In this document: one piece after another, positions 30,184-37,095 of the stretch | Layout of the letters: every line of letters begins with the position of its first letter | Numbering within the stretch: the first letter of the stretch is position 1 | IMG/VR virus record: IMGVR_UViG_3300046003_002417 | Coordinates: 1 to 41,553 of that record | Origin: a virus | Strand: one strand, 5' to 3' | Length of the DNA stretch: 41,553 nt | The notes under the pieces: generated by a model | Seen by the model: only the letters and a program-made list of their open reading frames with translations | Databases searched by the model: none | Told to the model about the DNA's origin: nothing | Program-made: the position numbers and the translations under genes

Positions 30184-30452
30184 TGAAACCTCAATAAGAA
30201 TATCAAGTATTTTTGTTCGTCCACTATCGTGTAACCATCAGTGATGTTACCGTTGACTAAGATCATCTTTAGTCCATACTTATTTTCAATATAAGTTTCA
30301 AAATCATGGTCATAATAATTTGTCTTATCTTCTTCCATGAATTCTACTCTTGCTTGTTTAAGTAGCTTCCAATACTTCCAACGATTCTTTCTGAAATCTA
30401 TATCAGGATCATCGTGATCATAATCTTGGAATGACTTTGATATATTGGTCAT
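30180..30452 (-). CDS. LRW-array protein A8
   Basis: 90 residues with an acidic N-terminus (FQDYDHDDPDIDFRKNRW), FETYIENKYGLKM and the terminal TIVDEQKYLIFLLRFQ, where Phe replaces Trp. An alternative ATG 6 bases upstream exists; the chosen start makes the ATGA overlap seen throughout the array. The TTGAGG coding Leu-Arg precedes the next ATG by 6 bases. Confidence 0.64.
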   Translation of the reverse strand: MTNISKSFQDYDHDDPDIDFRKNRWKYWKLLKQARVEFMEEDKTNYYDHDFETYIENKYGLKMILVNGNITDGYTIVDEQKYLIFLLRFQ

Positions 30453-30814
30453 GACCATCTCAATGCTGCTATTGTAGCATATTTGGCATGCTTTTGTCTA
30501 ATCTTTATGGTTAATCGGTTCTCGGTAGCATCCCGATCGGCTAGACCCCAGTCCCAATCCCATCCTTGTTTTCCAATATGTTTTTCCATCCAGGGCCTAT
30601 AATGAACGTTTGGATCTGCTGACAACCACTGCTCGTCCGTTTTATATTGATCAATGAATTCTTTAATTATTGGACCATCAGGCCACGCAACATTGATAAC
30701 AACACCGGGAACAAATCTCCACCAGAGTTTTTCGTTGATGGTTAGTCCACAGGGTATCCAATGTGAATATTTTTCCTTCCAAAAGAAAATACCTTTGATG
30801 TTATACTTGCTCAT
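30449..30814 (-). CDS. LRW-array protein A7
   Basis: 121 residues, one of the longest members. The N-terminus is Trp-rich (GIFFWKEKYSHWIPCGLT, EKLWWRF) and may be a fused extra domain. The shared module follows at the end: PWMEKHIGKQGWDWDWG, then LTIKIRQKHAKYATIAALRWS. ATGA overlap with A6; TTGAGATGG before the next start. Confidence 0.65.
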   Translation of the reverse strand: MSKYNIKGIFFWKEKYSHWIPCGLTINEKLWWRFVPGVVINVAWPDGPIIKEFIDQYKTDEQWLSADPNVHYRPWMEKHIGKQGWDWDWGLADRDATENRLTIKIRQKHAKYATIAALRWS

Positions 30815-30996
30815 GTCCACCTCAACTTAAACCAAATAGCATCTTGCTCATCACTAAAAAAGTAATCAATCTGATAAAGATCATAGTGATTGTACCCATC
30901 CTGATGTAGATCATTGGTAACATAACTTGGGGAATGTTTTTTGGCCCAAGCTAATGCTTCCCAAGTCAAATCGTACGGCAATGTAACATACTTCAT
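30811..30996 (-). CDS. LRW-array protein A6 (minimal member)
   Basis: 61 residues, close to the smallest form of the family: MKYVTLPYDLTWEALAWAKK, then a Tyr/His/Asp-rich loop and YQIDYFFSDEQDAIWFKLRW plus a final Thr. This is the clearest example of the terminal consensus (hydrophobic strand, acidic turn, DAxxFxLRW). TTGAGGTGG, coding Leu-Arg-Trp, stands 3 bases before the next ATG, close for a ribosome site but the only candidate. Confidence 0.68.
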   Translation of the reverse strand: MKYVTLPYDLTWEALAWAKKHSPSYVTNDLHQDGYNHYDLYQIDYFFSDEQDAIWFKLRWT

Positions 30997-31238
30997 TCCC
31001 ATCGTAGTAAAAACAAAGTTAAATCTTCATCACGAGTTAATACTATCTCGCTAATTTTACTATTATCTAACCAACGATTGCTACTAGTTTCATCATCATA
31101 GCCTGAGTTGCCAAAATTCTTCTTACACCATTTCTTTACTTCTTTGGTGTCAACATCTTCTTGTCCCTTCCAAGAGATAGTATGTATATTAATTTTGCTG
31201 CCAAAATAGCGTTCTGTTCTGTGTACGAATTTGCTCAT
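30993..31238 (-). CDS. LRW-array protein A5
   Basis: 81 residues: a beta-rich, basic start (HRTERYFGSKINIHTISW), then EVKKWCKKNFGNSGYDDE (the WxxxNFG element) and ISEIVLTRDEDLTLFLLRWE. Here Leu-Arg-Trp is written CTA CGA TGG, so the ribosome-site overlap is lost or weak. ATGA overlaps on both sides. Confidence 0.66.
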   Translation of the reverse strand: MSKFVHRTERYFGSKINIHTISWKGQEDVDTKEVKKWCKKNFGNSGYDDETSSNRWLDNSKISEIVLTRDEDLTLFLLRWE

Positions 31239-31633
31239 GTGAATTTTAATGCTATCATCACAGCATCCCTTTCATTGTTGGTTGCTACGAATACTTGGTC
31301 TTGTTCGTGCCGCATATCATTAATATGAAACTTTCCATCCCATCGATCTCTATACCCGCGGGCAAAGTAATATACTGCACAGTTATTTAACGCTCGGTTA
31401 GGATACATGTACTGCCGAAAGTCTTTACTCGGGTTCCAACCAAATGGGTCAGAAGAATTAAATATCTCAGTGGAGACTGGAAGTATGTATTTGAAATTCA
31501 TAAACATATTTTCAATCGTGCCGGCACCATGTACAACTGTTTCTTCGTACCACTTGCGATGATCGCGGGTTTGTTTGTCTAGCCCAGTACGCCAAGTTAG
31601 ATACTTGTCTACAATGTAGTCAATTATTTGCAT
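31235..31633 (-). CDS. LRW-array protein A4, extended
   Basis: 132 residues. The first ~90 (MQIIDYIVDKYLTWRTG, FKYILPVSTEIFNSSDPFGW, NCAVYYFARGYRDRWDG) are unlike other members. The end DQVFVATNNERDAVMIALKFT keeps the acidic turn and DAxxxAL core with LKF in place of LRW. Linked to A5 by ATGA. No known domain. Confidence 0.62.
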   Translation of the reverse strand: MQIIDYIVDKYLTWRTGLDKQTRDHRKWYEETVVHGAGTIENMFMNFKYILPVSTEIFNSSDPFGWNPSKDFRQYMYPNRALNNCAVYYFARGYRDRWDGKFHINDMRHEQDQVFVATNNERDAVMIALKFT

Positions 31634-31914
31634 AACGCCAGTAACATTTTATATTTGTCATATGCATCAGCCACTGCAGGATACTTTGCACGAATTTGTC
31701 GTTCTTCCTGCTGCTCTCTACTATCTTCCTCTGCACGATTATCCAGACGAACCATAAGCTGAAATGCTCTTACGGGGAGTTCAATCTCTACTCTATCTCT
31801 GGAATCAGTGTAATCTAATGCTCCAAGTGAGGCATGGGGGCTGTTGCGATAATACTGATAATGTATCCTGGCATTATATCGTCTTGTAAAATCTTCAACC
31901 ATTATATTATTCAT
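31624..31914 (-). CDS. Array protein A3 lacking the LRW end
   Basis: 96 residues from ATG 31914 (ATGA overlap; TTGAGGTGG directly upstream), rather than an in-frame ATG at 31935 that would lie upstream of the ribosome site. It is a different type: beta-rich first half (VEIELPVRAFQLMVRLDN) and a charged helix EEDSREQQEERQIRAKYP, ending MLLALCK. It may be an unrelated gene inserted in the array. Confidence 0.6.
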   Translation of the reverse strand: MNNIMVEDFTRRYNARIHYQYYRNSPHASLGALDYTDSRDRVEIELPVRAFQLMVRLDNRAEEDSREQQEERQIRAKYPAVADAYDKYKMLLALCK

Positions 31915-32198
31915 AGCCACCTCAACATGAACCAATTACGATCTGCTTCATTACGGAACCAATATTTACGATCACTGCCTATCCAACAACTATTAGGGGT
32001 TGACCAATCACTATCCCCAAATGTCATTGTTATCCAATCTGCCATTGCATACCACTCAACAGCAGAAAAGTACATTGGTTTAACCCAATAAGGATATTTA
32101 GGGTAAGCGTCAGCATAACCAGTTTCAAGGTGTTTCATGTTATCAGTTTCAATGCAATTAGCCCATCTTGCTGTACTCATGGCGCGTTTCTTTATCAT
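31911..32198 (-). CDS. LRW-array protein A2
   Basis: 95 residues from ATG 32198 (ATGA overlap). Aromatic-rich: YPYWVKPMYFSAVEWYAMAD, then DWITMTFGDSDWSTPNSCW and the terminal YWFRNEADRNWFMLRWL. Its Leu-Arg-Trp codons TTG AGG TGG lie 3 bases before the ATG of A3. Function unknown. Confidence 0.66.
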   Translation of the reverse strand: MIKKRAMSTARWANCIETDNMKHLETGYADAYPKYPYWVKPMYFSAVEWYAMADWITMTFGDSDWSTPNSCWIGSDRKYWFRNEADRNWFMLRWL

Positions 32199-32368
32199 AA
32201 CCATCTCAACGCAAAATATATTGCATTCCTCTCATCATAAAAATAAAAATCCATATAATGTACAGAACAATTAGTGTGAAAATTTTCTCCTTGCACTCCT
32301 AAATTTTCTACTGCCCAAGCATAAGGGTCATTCCAACCTGGGCCGCCTGTAATTGCCGTCCATGGCAT
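32195..32368 (-). CDS. LRW-array protein A1 (first of the array)
   Basis: 57 residues from ATG 32368, just after the stop of the zinc-motif gene: MPWTAITGGPGWNDPYAWAV, ENLGVQGENFHTN and MDFYFYDERNAIYFALRWL. A longer frame from 32428 would read through the end of the upstream gene in another frame and adds residues absent from the similar-sized member A6, so the short start is preferred, although its ribosome site is weak. Confidence 0.6.
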   Translation of the reverse strand: MPWTAITGGPGWNDPYAWAVENLGVQGENFHTNCSVHYMDFYFYDERNAIYFALRWL

Positions 32369-32375
32369 GCGAACT

Positions 32376-33113
32376 CTAGTACCCAGCTTCGCTGAGGGTG
32401 TCTTTAACTCGTTTAGTAAGGTCTGCATCTCGTTTGAACTTTATTGCCCATTGTTCTGGGTTGATATAATCAATGATTAGTTTAACATGTCCTTCATTTA
32501 ATGTATCTAGAAAATGGGTACCACTGTTACTTTGATACAACAACCATGGACTTATCTTACCTGCGGTGATAGCATAACATATTTTATTTACATTCCCGTA
32601 TCTTAAAATATCTTGTGGTTGTATACCTGCATCTTCTGCTAAGTTAATACAATTTCCCACGCTACGATGTATAGCATCAAATGCGTCCTCGTATCGCAAA
32701 TATTCAACAAGATATTTAGTGTATGTACTATCACTGCACCAGTTGTCAATCTTAGTTTGATTCTTCAATAACCAATCAATAAATCTGGGAATGTTAATTG
32801 CATTGATACTGACACAATAGTTACCAAACTTAACAAACGCAATGTAGTATGGGTTCTTAATAAAATCTTCGTGTGCTAGATTTTTTCGTTTTGATGTATT
32901 CTTTTTATAAAAATCTAACCAGCATTGGAATGCAATTCTATTGCCATGATTGTCTTTGTCTAACCATCTGCGTTTCGTTTCACATACATGTCTAAGCGTG
33001 GTTGATTCTTTGAGGAATTCTCTTTTGCAAAACTCGCAACCATACTTCACCGGCTTATCAATTGCCGAGGTCTCGTTCATATTGCTTAAGTTGCTGATCA
33101 GTGATAGTTTCAT
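32376..33113 (-). CDS. Unknown protein with N-terminal C2HC zinc-finger motif
   Basis: 245 residues. Near the N-terminus, CEFCKREF followed by LRHVCETKRRWLDKD gives a Cys-x2-Cys ... His-x2-Cys motif (about residues 26-44). The rest is mainly helical with RLxxxx aromatic blocks (FQCWLDFYKKN, YYIAFVKFGNYCVSIN) and IQPQDILRYGNVNKICYA. It may be a DNA- or RNA-binding regulator, but no known family is recognised. GAGG lies 6 bases before the ATG at 33113, inside the previous gene, giving a 56-base overlap. A start at 33080 is also possible. Confidence 0.66.
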   Translation of the reverse strand: MKLSLISNLSNMNETSAIDKPVKYGCEFCKREFLKESTTLRHVCETKRRWLDKDNHGNRIAFQCWLDFYKKNTSKRKNLAHEDFIKNPYYIAFVKFGNYCVSINAINIPRFIDWLLKNQTKIDNWCSDSTYTKYLVEYLRYEDAFDAIHRSVGNCINLAEDAGIQPQDILRYGNVNKICYAITAGKISPWLLYQSNSGTHFLDTLNEGHVKLIIDYINPEQWAIKFKRDADLTKRVKDTLSEAGY

Positions 33114-33651
33114 TTAAAACCTCAATATCTGTTAATTTCATATTAGGAAACAATTCTGCTAATTTAAGTTTGCGCTTTTGACCAGATACAAACGCTTCAC
33201 TTACCGCGTCAATGTCATCACTATCCGCTCTAGGATATATTTTATTGTAATACTCTTTGATATCTTTTAGTTTAGCCGGTGCTTGTAATTTACTTACCTT
33301 AGGACTAATGTTGGGTATCCACTGATGAAATTGTTTACCTACTCCCGGACTACTTGCACACATCATTAACCATTGTAATTTTGGGTGCTTCTGCACATTC
33401 TCATTAAACAAATACTTATTCGCATACTCGGCTGTACTCATTACATAATATCTGCTCAATGCTTCATTGCCCTTAATTGCACTTAGCCATTGAATCATTG
33501 TGAACGGGACAAACTTCTTTTGTTGTTCAGGTGATAGCCTGTCAAAGAAATCATAATCCTTTTTATCTAATGCGGCAAGGACCTCAAACAAGTTTAAATC
33601 TTGTTTATCAAATTTTTCATCAGTTGGTGTTGCTGCTTTTTTGGTTGCCAT
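33058..33651 (-). CDS. Possible sliding-clamp loader small subunit (T4 gp62-like)
   Basis: 197 residues. The layout recalls T4 gp62 (187 residues): NLFEVLAALDKKDYDFFDRL, FVPFTMIQWLSAIKGNEALS, SRYYVMSTAEYANKYLF, then LQWLMMCASSPGVGKQFHQW (the gp62 stretch before KW has a similar position), and a helical C-terminus. There is no Walker motif; GVGK here lacks the loop context. gp62 with gp44 loads the sliding clamp gp45; neither partner gene is in the window. A plausible but unproven assignment; a profile search would settle it. Confidence 0.45.
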   Translation of the reverse strand: MATKKAATPTDEKFDKQDLNLFEVLAALDKKDYDFFDRLSPEQQKKFVPFTMIQWLSAIKGNEALSRYYVMSTAEYANKYLFNENVQKHPKLQWLMMCASSPGVGKQFHQWIPNISPKVSKLQAPAKLKDIKEYYNKIYPRADSDDIDAVSEAFVSGQKRKLKLAELFPNMKLTDIEVLNETITDQQLKQYERDLGN

Positions 33652-33653
33652 AA

Positions 33654-34157
33654 TTAAAAGGCTTGGTTATAGTCCACAATCTCGCAATTACGACTAATCT
33701 CTTTTACAAAATAAACACATTCGGGTTTAGGACCATCATTCAGTGGAACACACAGAAATTGACCATTACGCAATCGCGGAGCATACCATGTTACATCGTG
33801 ATAGATATCTACAATCTCAATGGGCAGAAATGTAGGACTAAAACTAGTTAATGGATTAAACTGAAACACATTAAATCCTCTGTCATTGATACTTGTCAGT
33901 GGTAATGTCTCTAAGTCCCCGTGTTCTTTTTCACCAATCAATATCTGCCAATCTACTGGCATCTTAATTGTATGATTACCAATCTTCAATACAAGAGCCG
34001 GGGCATTAAAACTTTCTAAAAAGATTAACGGGATATAATGATAATCCACATTTGAAGGGTTTGAATTGTCTAGTATAGCGAATCTAAGGTCTTCCACTTC
34101 TTCGGGTAACATTTCCAAATTGTAGCGGGTATTTGTGTCTAGCAATAAAATATTCAT
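33654..34157 (-). CDS. Conserved phage protein of unknown function
   Basis: 167 residues, beta-rich: MNILLLDTNTRYNLEMLPEE, IPLIFLESFNAPALVLKIGN, MPVDWQILIGEKEHGD and WYAPRLRNGQFLCVPLNDGP, ending in EIVDYNQAF. The GP.P.C.YF..EI pattern near the end looks structured but is not one I know. A TATAAATG string (34171-34178) just upstream is one mismatch from the late octamer and overlaps the end of uvsW; its relevance is doubtful. Confidence 0.64.
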   Translation of the reverse strand: MNILLLDTNTRYNLEMLPEEVEDLRFAILDNSNPSNVDYHYIPLIFLESFNAPALVLKIGNHTIKMPVDWQILIGEKEHGDLETLPLTSINDRGFNVFQFNPLTSFSPTFLPIEIVDIYHDVTWYAPRLRNGQFLCVPLNDGPKPECVYFVKEISRNCEIVDYNQAF

Positions 34158-34169
34158 ACAATTATTGTA

Positions 34170-35657
34170 TCATTTATATGTAACTTTTTCTACATCAAAC
34201 GGGTAGTTAGCCTCTTTATAAAATGTTTTTCGTTGGGTAAGATGTCGTTTAGCAAATTTACAGCTACTTGTGATATCCCAAATTTCCACGTGAGCCTTAT
34301 CTTCGGCTTTACGAATACCACGCCCGATACTTTGTATTACCCTGACAAAACTCTTACCCGGTTCAATTAGCACAAGGTTAAAGATTCGTGGAATATTAAT
34401 ACCCACGGCCGCTACACCATAAGTAGCTATAATGATTTTGTTAGTTGATGTTGCAACCTCATCATATTGTTCTTTGCGTTCATTCATACCAGTATTACCT
34501 GATACGAATACAACATCATATTCTGTTTTGAAGTCCCGTAATAGTTCGGCTAATCTGTTATGTAATTCTTTGCCTGCTGCTACTCTATCAACTAATATCA
34601 ATGTGTTACCAGTGTTTTTAATTGTATCTACTAGTTGACTAATCTTATCTAACCGTTTGCCATCTTCAAGCAAATGTTTTAATTCAGATTGGTAATTACT
34701 GAATTCAACACCATCTTGCAGTTGAACGATGTTTACATGACATTGTGCTAGTACACCTCTGTCTTGCAACTCGCTGGCTGATAGTTTGTTAATTACATTG
34801 CCTAGACTGATAAAGATCGCTTGACTTGCAAATTTTTCTTTAGGGATAGTTCCAGTCAATCCCCAACGAATCGGGATGTTGCTCATTACCCCAGTAAGTA
34901 ATTCTTTTAGTGCATCTGCTTTGGCCATGTGAACCTCGTCAACCATGACACACACTACATTTTCAAGAAAGTCACCAATCTCAACTTCGGCTTCACCTGC
35001 TTTTGTTTTCTTAAGCATATTGTTAAGACTTTGCCAAGTACAAATTGTATGTGTTTTACCAAATTCTTTTCTATCGCCAAAGTATACACCAACATCTAAT
35101 CCAAGATTAATGTAATCTGCTTCTGTTTGTATCACAAGACTTTTGTTAGGTACAATAACAATACTACGGCCATAACTTTCAATAGACCAACTTAGTGCTG
35201 CTGTGATTAAAGTTTTACCTGCACCTGTTGCAATCTCTTGTAGCGACTGAGGATTCTTTAGAAACTCATTGATGATTGATATTTGATAGTCCCGCAATAC
35301 CACCGGTTGCCCTGCGATTGGATGTCCTTCGGGCCAATTCTTATGCTTGAATGTTTCTTCGGACACTTCAGCAAAATTAAACGAGGTGCTATATGTACGC
35401 AGGTCTTCTAGTTCAATATCATAGCCTCTGCTATCAATGAACGGGAGTATTTCAGGAAGTAGATTAACATAGCTTGATCCAGCTAGACTAAAGAAACTTA
35501 CCTTACCATTCCATCTACCAAGTCGCACTGCAGGAAGATATCGTGCACCGGGTACATCGTACTCAAACATTTTAACTAATGCTTTGCGTTCGGTTAGTTC
35601 CAATCCATGGATCTTAACATTTACTTCATCTTTAATTTCTAATTTAACTTGTTTCAT
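34170..35657 (-). CDS. uvsW: UvsW-type SF2 helicase
   Basis: 495 residues from ATG 35657 (T4 UvsW is about 503). Upstream in-frame codons to 35741 run through a terminator hairpin and are not part of the gene. Helicase motifs: IATGAGKTL (motif I, about 142-150), DEVHMA (II, 240-245), WGLTGT (III), LILVDR (IV), ATYGVAAVGIN (V) and QSIGRGIRK (VI). The N-terminal ~100 residues (KMFEYDVPGARYLPAVRLGR, WNGKVSFF) match the small substrate-binding domain of UvsW. UvsW remodels branched recombination and stalled-fork DNA and shuts off origin R-loops. It heads the long overlapping run that reaches 27873. Confidence 0.92.
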   Translation of the reverse strand: MKQVKLEIKDEVNVKIHGLELTERKALVKMFEYDVPGARYLPAVRLGRWNGKVSFFSLAGSSYVNLLPEILPFIDSRGYDIELEDLRTYSTSFNFAEVSEETFKHKNWPEGHPIAGQPVVLRDYQISIINEFLKNPQSLQEIATGAGKTLITAALSWSIESYGRSIVIVPNKSLVIQTEADYINLGLDVGVYFGDRKEFGKTHTICTWQSLNNMLKKTKAGEAEVEIGDFLENVVCVMVDEVHMAKADALKELLTGVMSNIPIRWGLTGTIPKEKFASQAIFISLGNVINKLSASELQDRGVLAQCHVNIVQLQDGVEFSNYQSELKHLLEDGKRLDKISQLVDTIKNTGNTLILVDRVAAGKELHNRLAELLRDFKTEYDVVFVSGNTGMNERKEQYDEVATSTNKIIIATYGVAAVGINIPRIFNLVLIEPGKSFVRVIQSIGRGIRKAEDKAHVEIWDITSSCKFAKRHLTQRKTFYKEANYPFDVEKVTYK

Positions 35658-35707
35658 ATTAGTACTTAGTATAGCATAATCAATTATACGATTACAACAA
35701 TAACGGC

Positions 35708-35733
35708 AAAAGGGACCCAAGTCCCTTTTTTTT
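35708..35733. terminator. Bidirectional intrinsic terminator
   Basis: AAAAGGGAC-CCAA-GTCCCTTTTTTTT: a perfect stem with T-runs on both strands. On the minus strand it lies directly after the small membrane protein gene and separates it from uvsW. Confidence 0.85.
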
Positions 35734-35743
35734 ATCATCAACC

Positions 35744-35989
35744 TTATTTGGTGATATCAGCAATACGGTCAGAAAGTTTTTTTGAATTTTGCTCTTGTTT
35801 TACTTTATCTAGCATAAGGCTATATATCATAGAAATTGATAGACACAGTACAAATCCAACAAGTACCAACATCATAATCTGATAACTACCGTAAATAAGT
35901 AGAACCTGAAAAACTCCCGCACCTACTAATATGGATGCAAAAACTGCCAATGTACGCATAGCAGCAATAAAACGAATATCCTTAAACAT
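35744..35989 (-). CDS. Small membrane protein, two transmembrane helices
   Basis: 81 residues: a short basic start (MFKDIRFIAAMR), membrane helices at about 13-33 (LAVFASILVGAGVFQVLLIY) and 37-58 (QIMMLVLVGFVLCLSISMIY), and a charged C-terminal helix (DKVKQEQNSKKLSDR). AAAGGG precedes the ATG. Possibly an inner-membrane modifier; no known family. It follows the RNA ligase gene and ends in the terminator. Confidence 0.7.
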   Translation of the reverse strand: MFKDIRFIAAMRTLAVFASILVGAGVFQVLLIYGSYQIMMLVLVGFVLCLSISMIYSLMLDKVKQEQNSKKLSDRIADITK

Positions 35990-36016
35990 AAATTAACCCT
36001 TTATAAAATAAAACCA

Positions 36017-37039
36017 CTACTCACCGCCCTTAAGCAAAAACTTATTAGAAACTGTCTTGAAGGACACTTGCCGTTCGTTGCACTTGTACACAAGACCTTC
36101 ACGCTCTGGACCAACAATGTTGCCCATTACACTCTTACCTTCTGCCATCTTTAGCAAATCCGCCACAGTCTCAGTGGTAAGCATAAAGTCTGACTTGAAT
36201 ATCGGACAATAATTCAACTCATGTTCTGATACAAATATGTGGCGTTCAGCGGGGGTAAAGTAATGTCCCGCGTCAATGTCGTAAATGTCGTAAACATAAA
36301 AGTCTTGATCACGAAACTTGTACATATTTCCTTGAATGCCATTGCCAATCAATTCACCTTGAACTGCAATATTGCGGCCATAAGCAACTAGCTTTGGTTC
36401 AAGTCCGTGCTTGATAGCAGCACGCCATAGTGAATTGTCTGGGTTACGCTTGAGGTCAAGATTGCGGGAACAGACACCAACTTCCCCATCAATAACATAA
36501 ACAGTCATTGACGAGCCATCTAACTTCTCAGACACTTCCCAGGTGAGACCTTCTGCCCGCCATTCTTCCAACTCAGTTGACAAGTTTTGAATACGCTCTT
36601 GATCCGTCTTGGGAATACGGGAAGGGAACATTCCCTTAACTTCTCCGGCCAATGCCGCAGAAATTGGTGCTTCATACTTGACAATGCCAAGCAGTTCTGA
36701 AACATCCATACCTTCGTAAATCTCTCCGATCTTGTCTAGTGCAGCATGCCTAGGCAGCAACAAGCCTTGGCTCAATTGGCCACGCAATTTTACAGTACGC
36801 AGACGTTCGCCTTTGACTTCATTGTAAACGTGAGGGAAGTTTCCCTTTGATAGAAATGGTGCCACCTCATATGGAATCCATGAATCAATTTCACAGTACA
36901 CTGCTAGATCACCGGCAGTATATTCGCCCTTACGAGTAACAACATTCCACCCTCCAAGGGAGCAACACTCAATAGAGTCTGCTCCGGGAATATCCCGAAT
37001 AGAGTCAATTTTTCGGATAGTAGCCATCTTGCGAGTCAT
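36017..37039 (-). CDS. RNA ligase, Rnl5 / DRB0094 family
   Basis: 340 residues from ATG 37039 (AAAGGAAA seven bases upstream; an ATG at 37072 has a badly spaced site). N-terminal OB-like domain about 1-140 (DLAVYCEIDSWIP, LRTVKLRGQLSQGLLLPR), then the ligase core: motif I EKLDGSS with nucleophile K172, CSRN, QGELIGNGIQGN (motif III region), FYVYDIYD, EGLVYK (IV) and SFKTVSNKFLL (V). The order OB then ligase is typical of the Deinococcus Rnl5 type, which seals nicked RNA with a 3'-OH. Phages use RNA ligases to repair tRNAs cut by host defence. It follows the early AAA+ gene, so early expression is likely. Confidence 0.86.
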   Translation of the reverse strand: MTRKMATIRKIDSIRDIPGADSIECCSLGGWNVVTRKGEYTAGDLAVYCEIDSWIPYEVAPFLSKGNFPHVYNEVKGERLRTVKLRGQLSQGLLLPRHAALDKIGEIYEGMDVSELLGIVKYEAPISAALAGEVKGMFPSRIPKTDQERIQNLSTELEEWRAEGLTWEVSEKLDGSSMTVYVIDGEVGVCSRNLDLKRNPDNSLWRAAIKHGLEPKLVAYGRNIAVQGELIGNGIQGNMYKFRDQDFYVYDIYDIDAGHYFTPAERHIFVSEHELNYCPIFKSDFMLTTETVADLLKMAEGKSVMGNIVGPEREGLVYKCNERQVSFKTVSNKFLLKGGE

Positions 37040-37095
37040 AAAATTTCCTTTTCCTACGGGACTTATTGACATTGCCCTTTACTCACACTGTAGAG

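Noticed and set aside
35658-35741. N-terminal extension of uvsW to 35741
   Set aside because: The extra codons run through a perfect terminator hairpin, and the shorter protein starts where UvsW proteins normally do.
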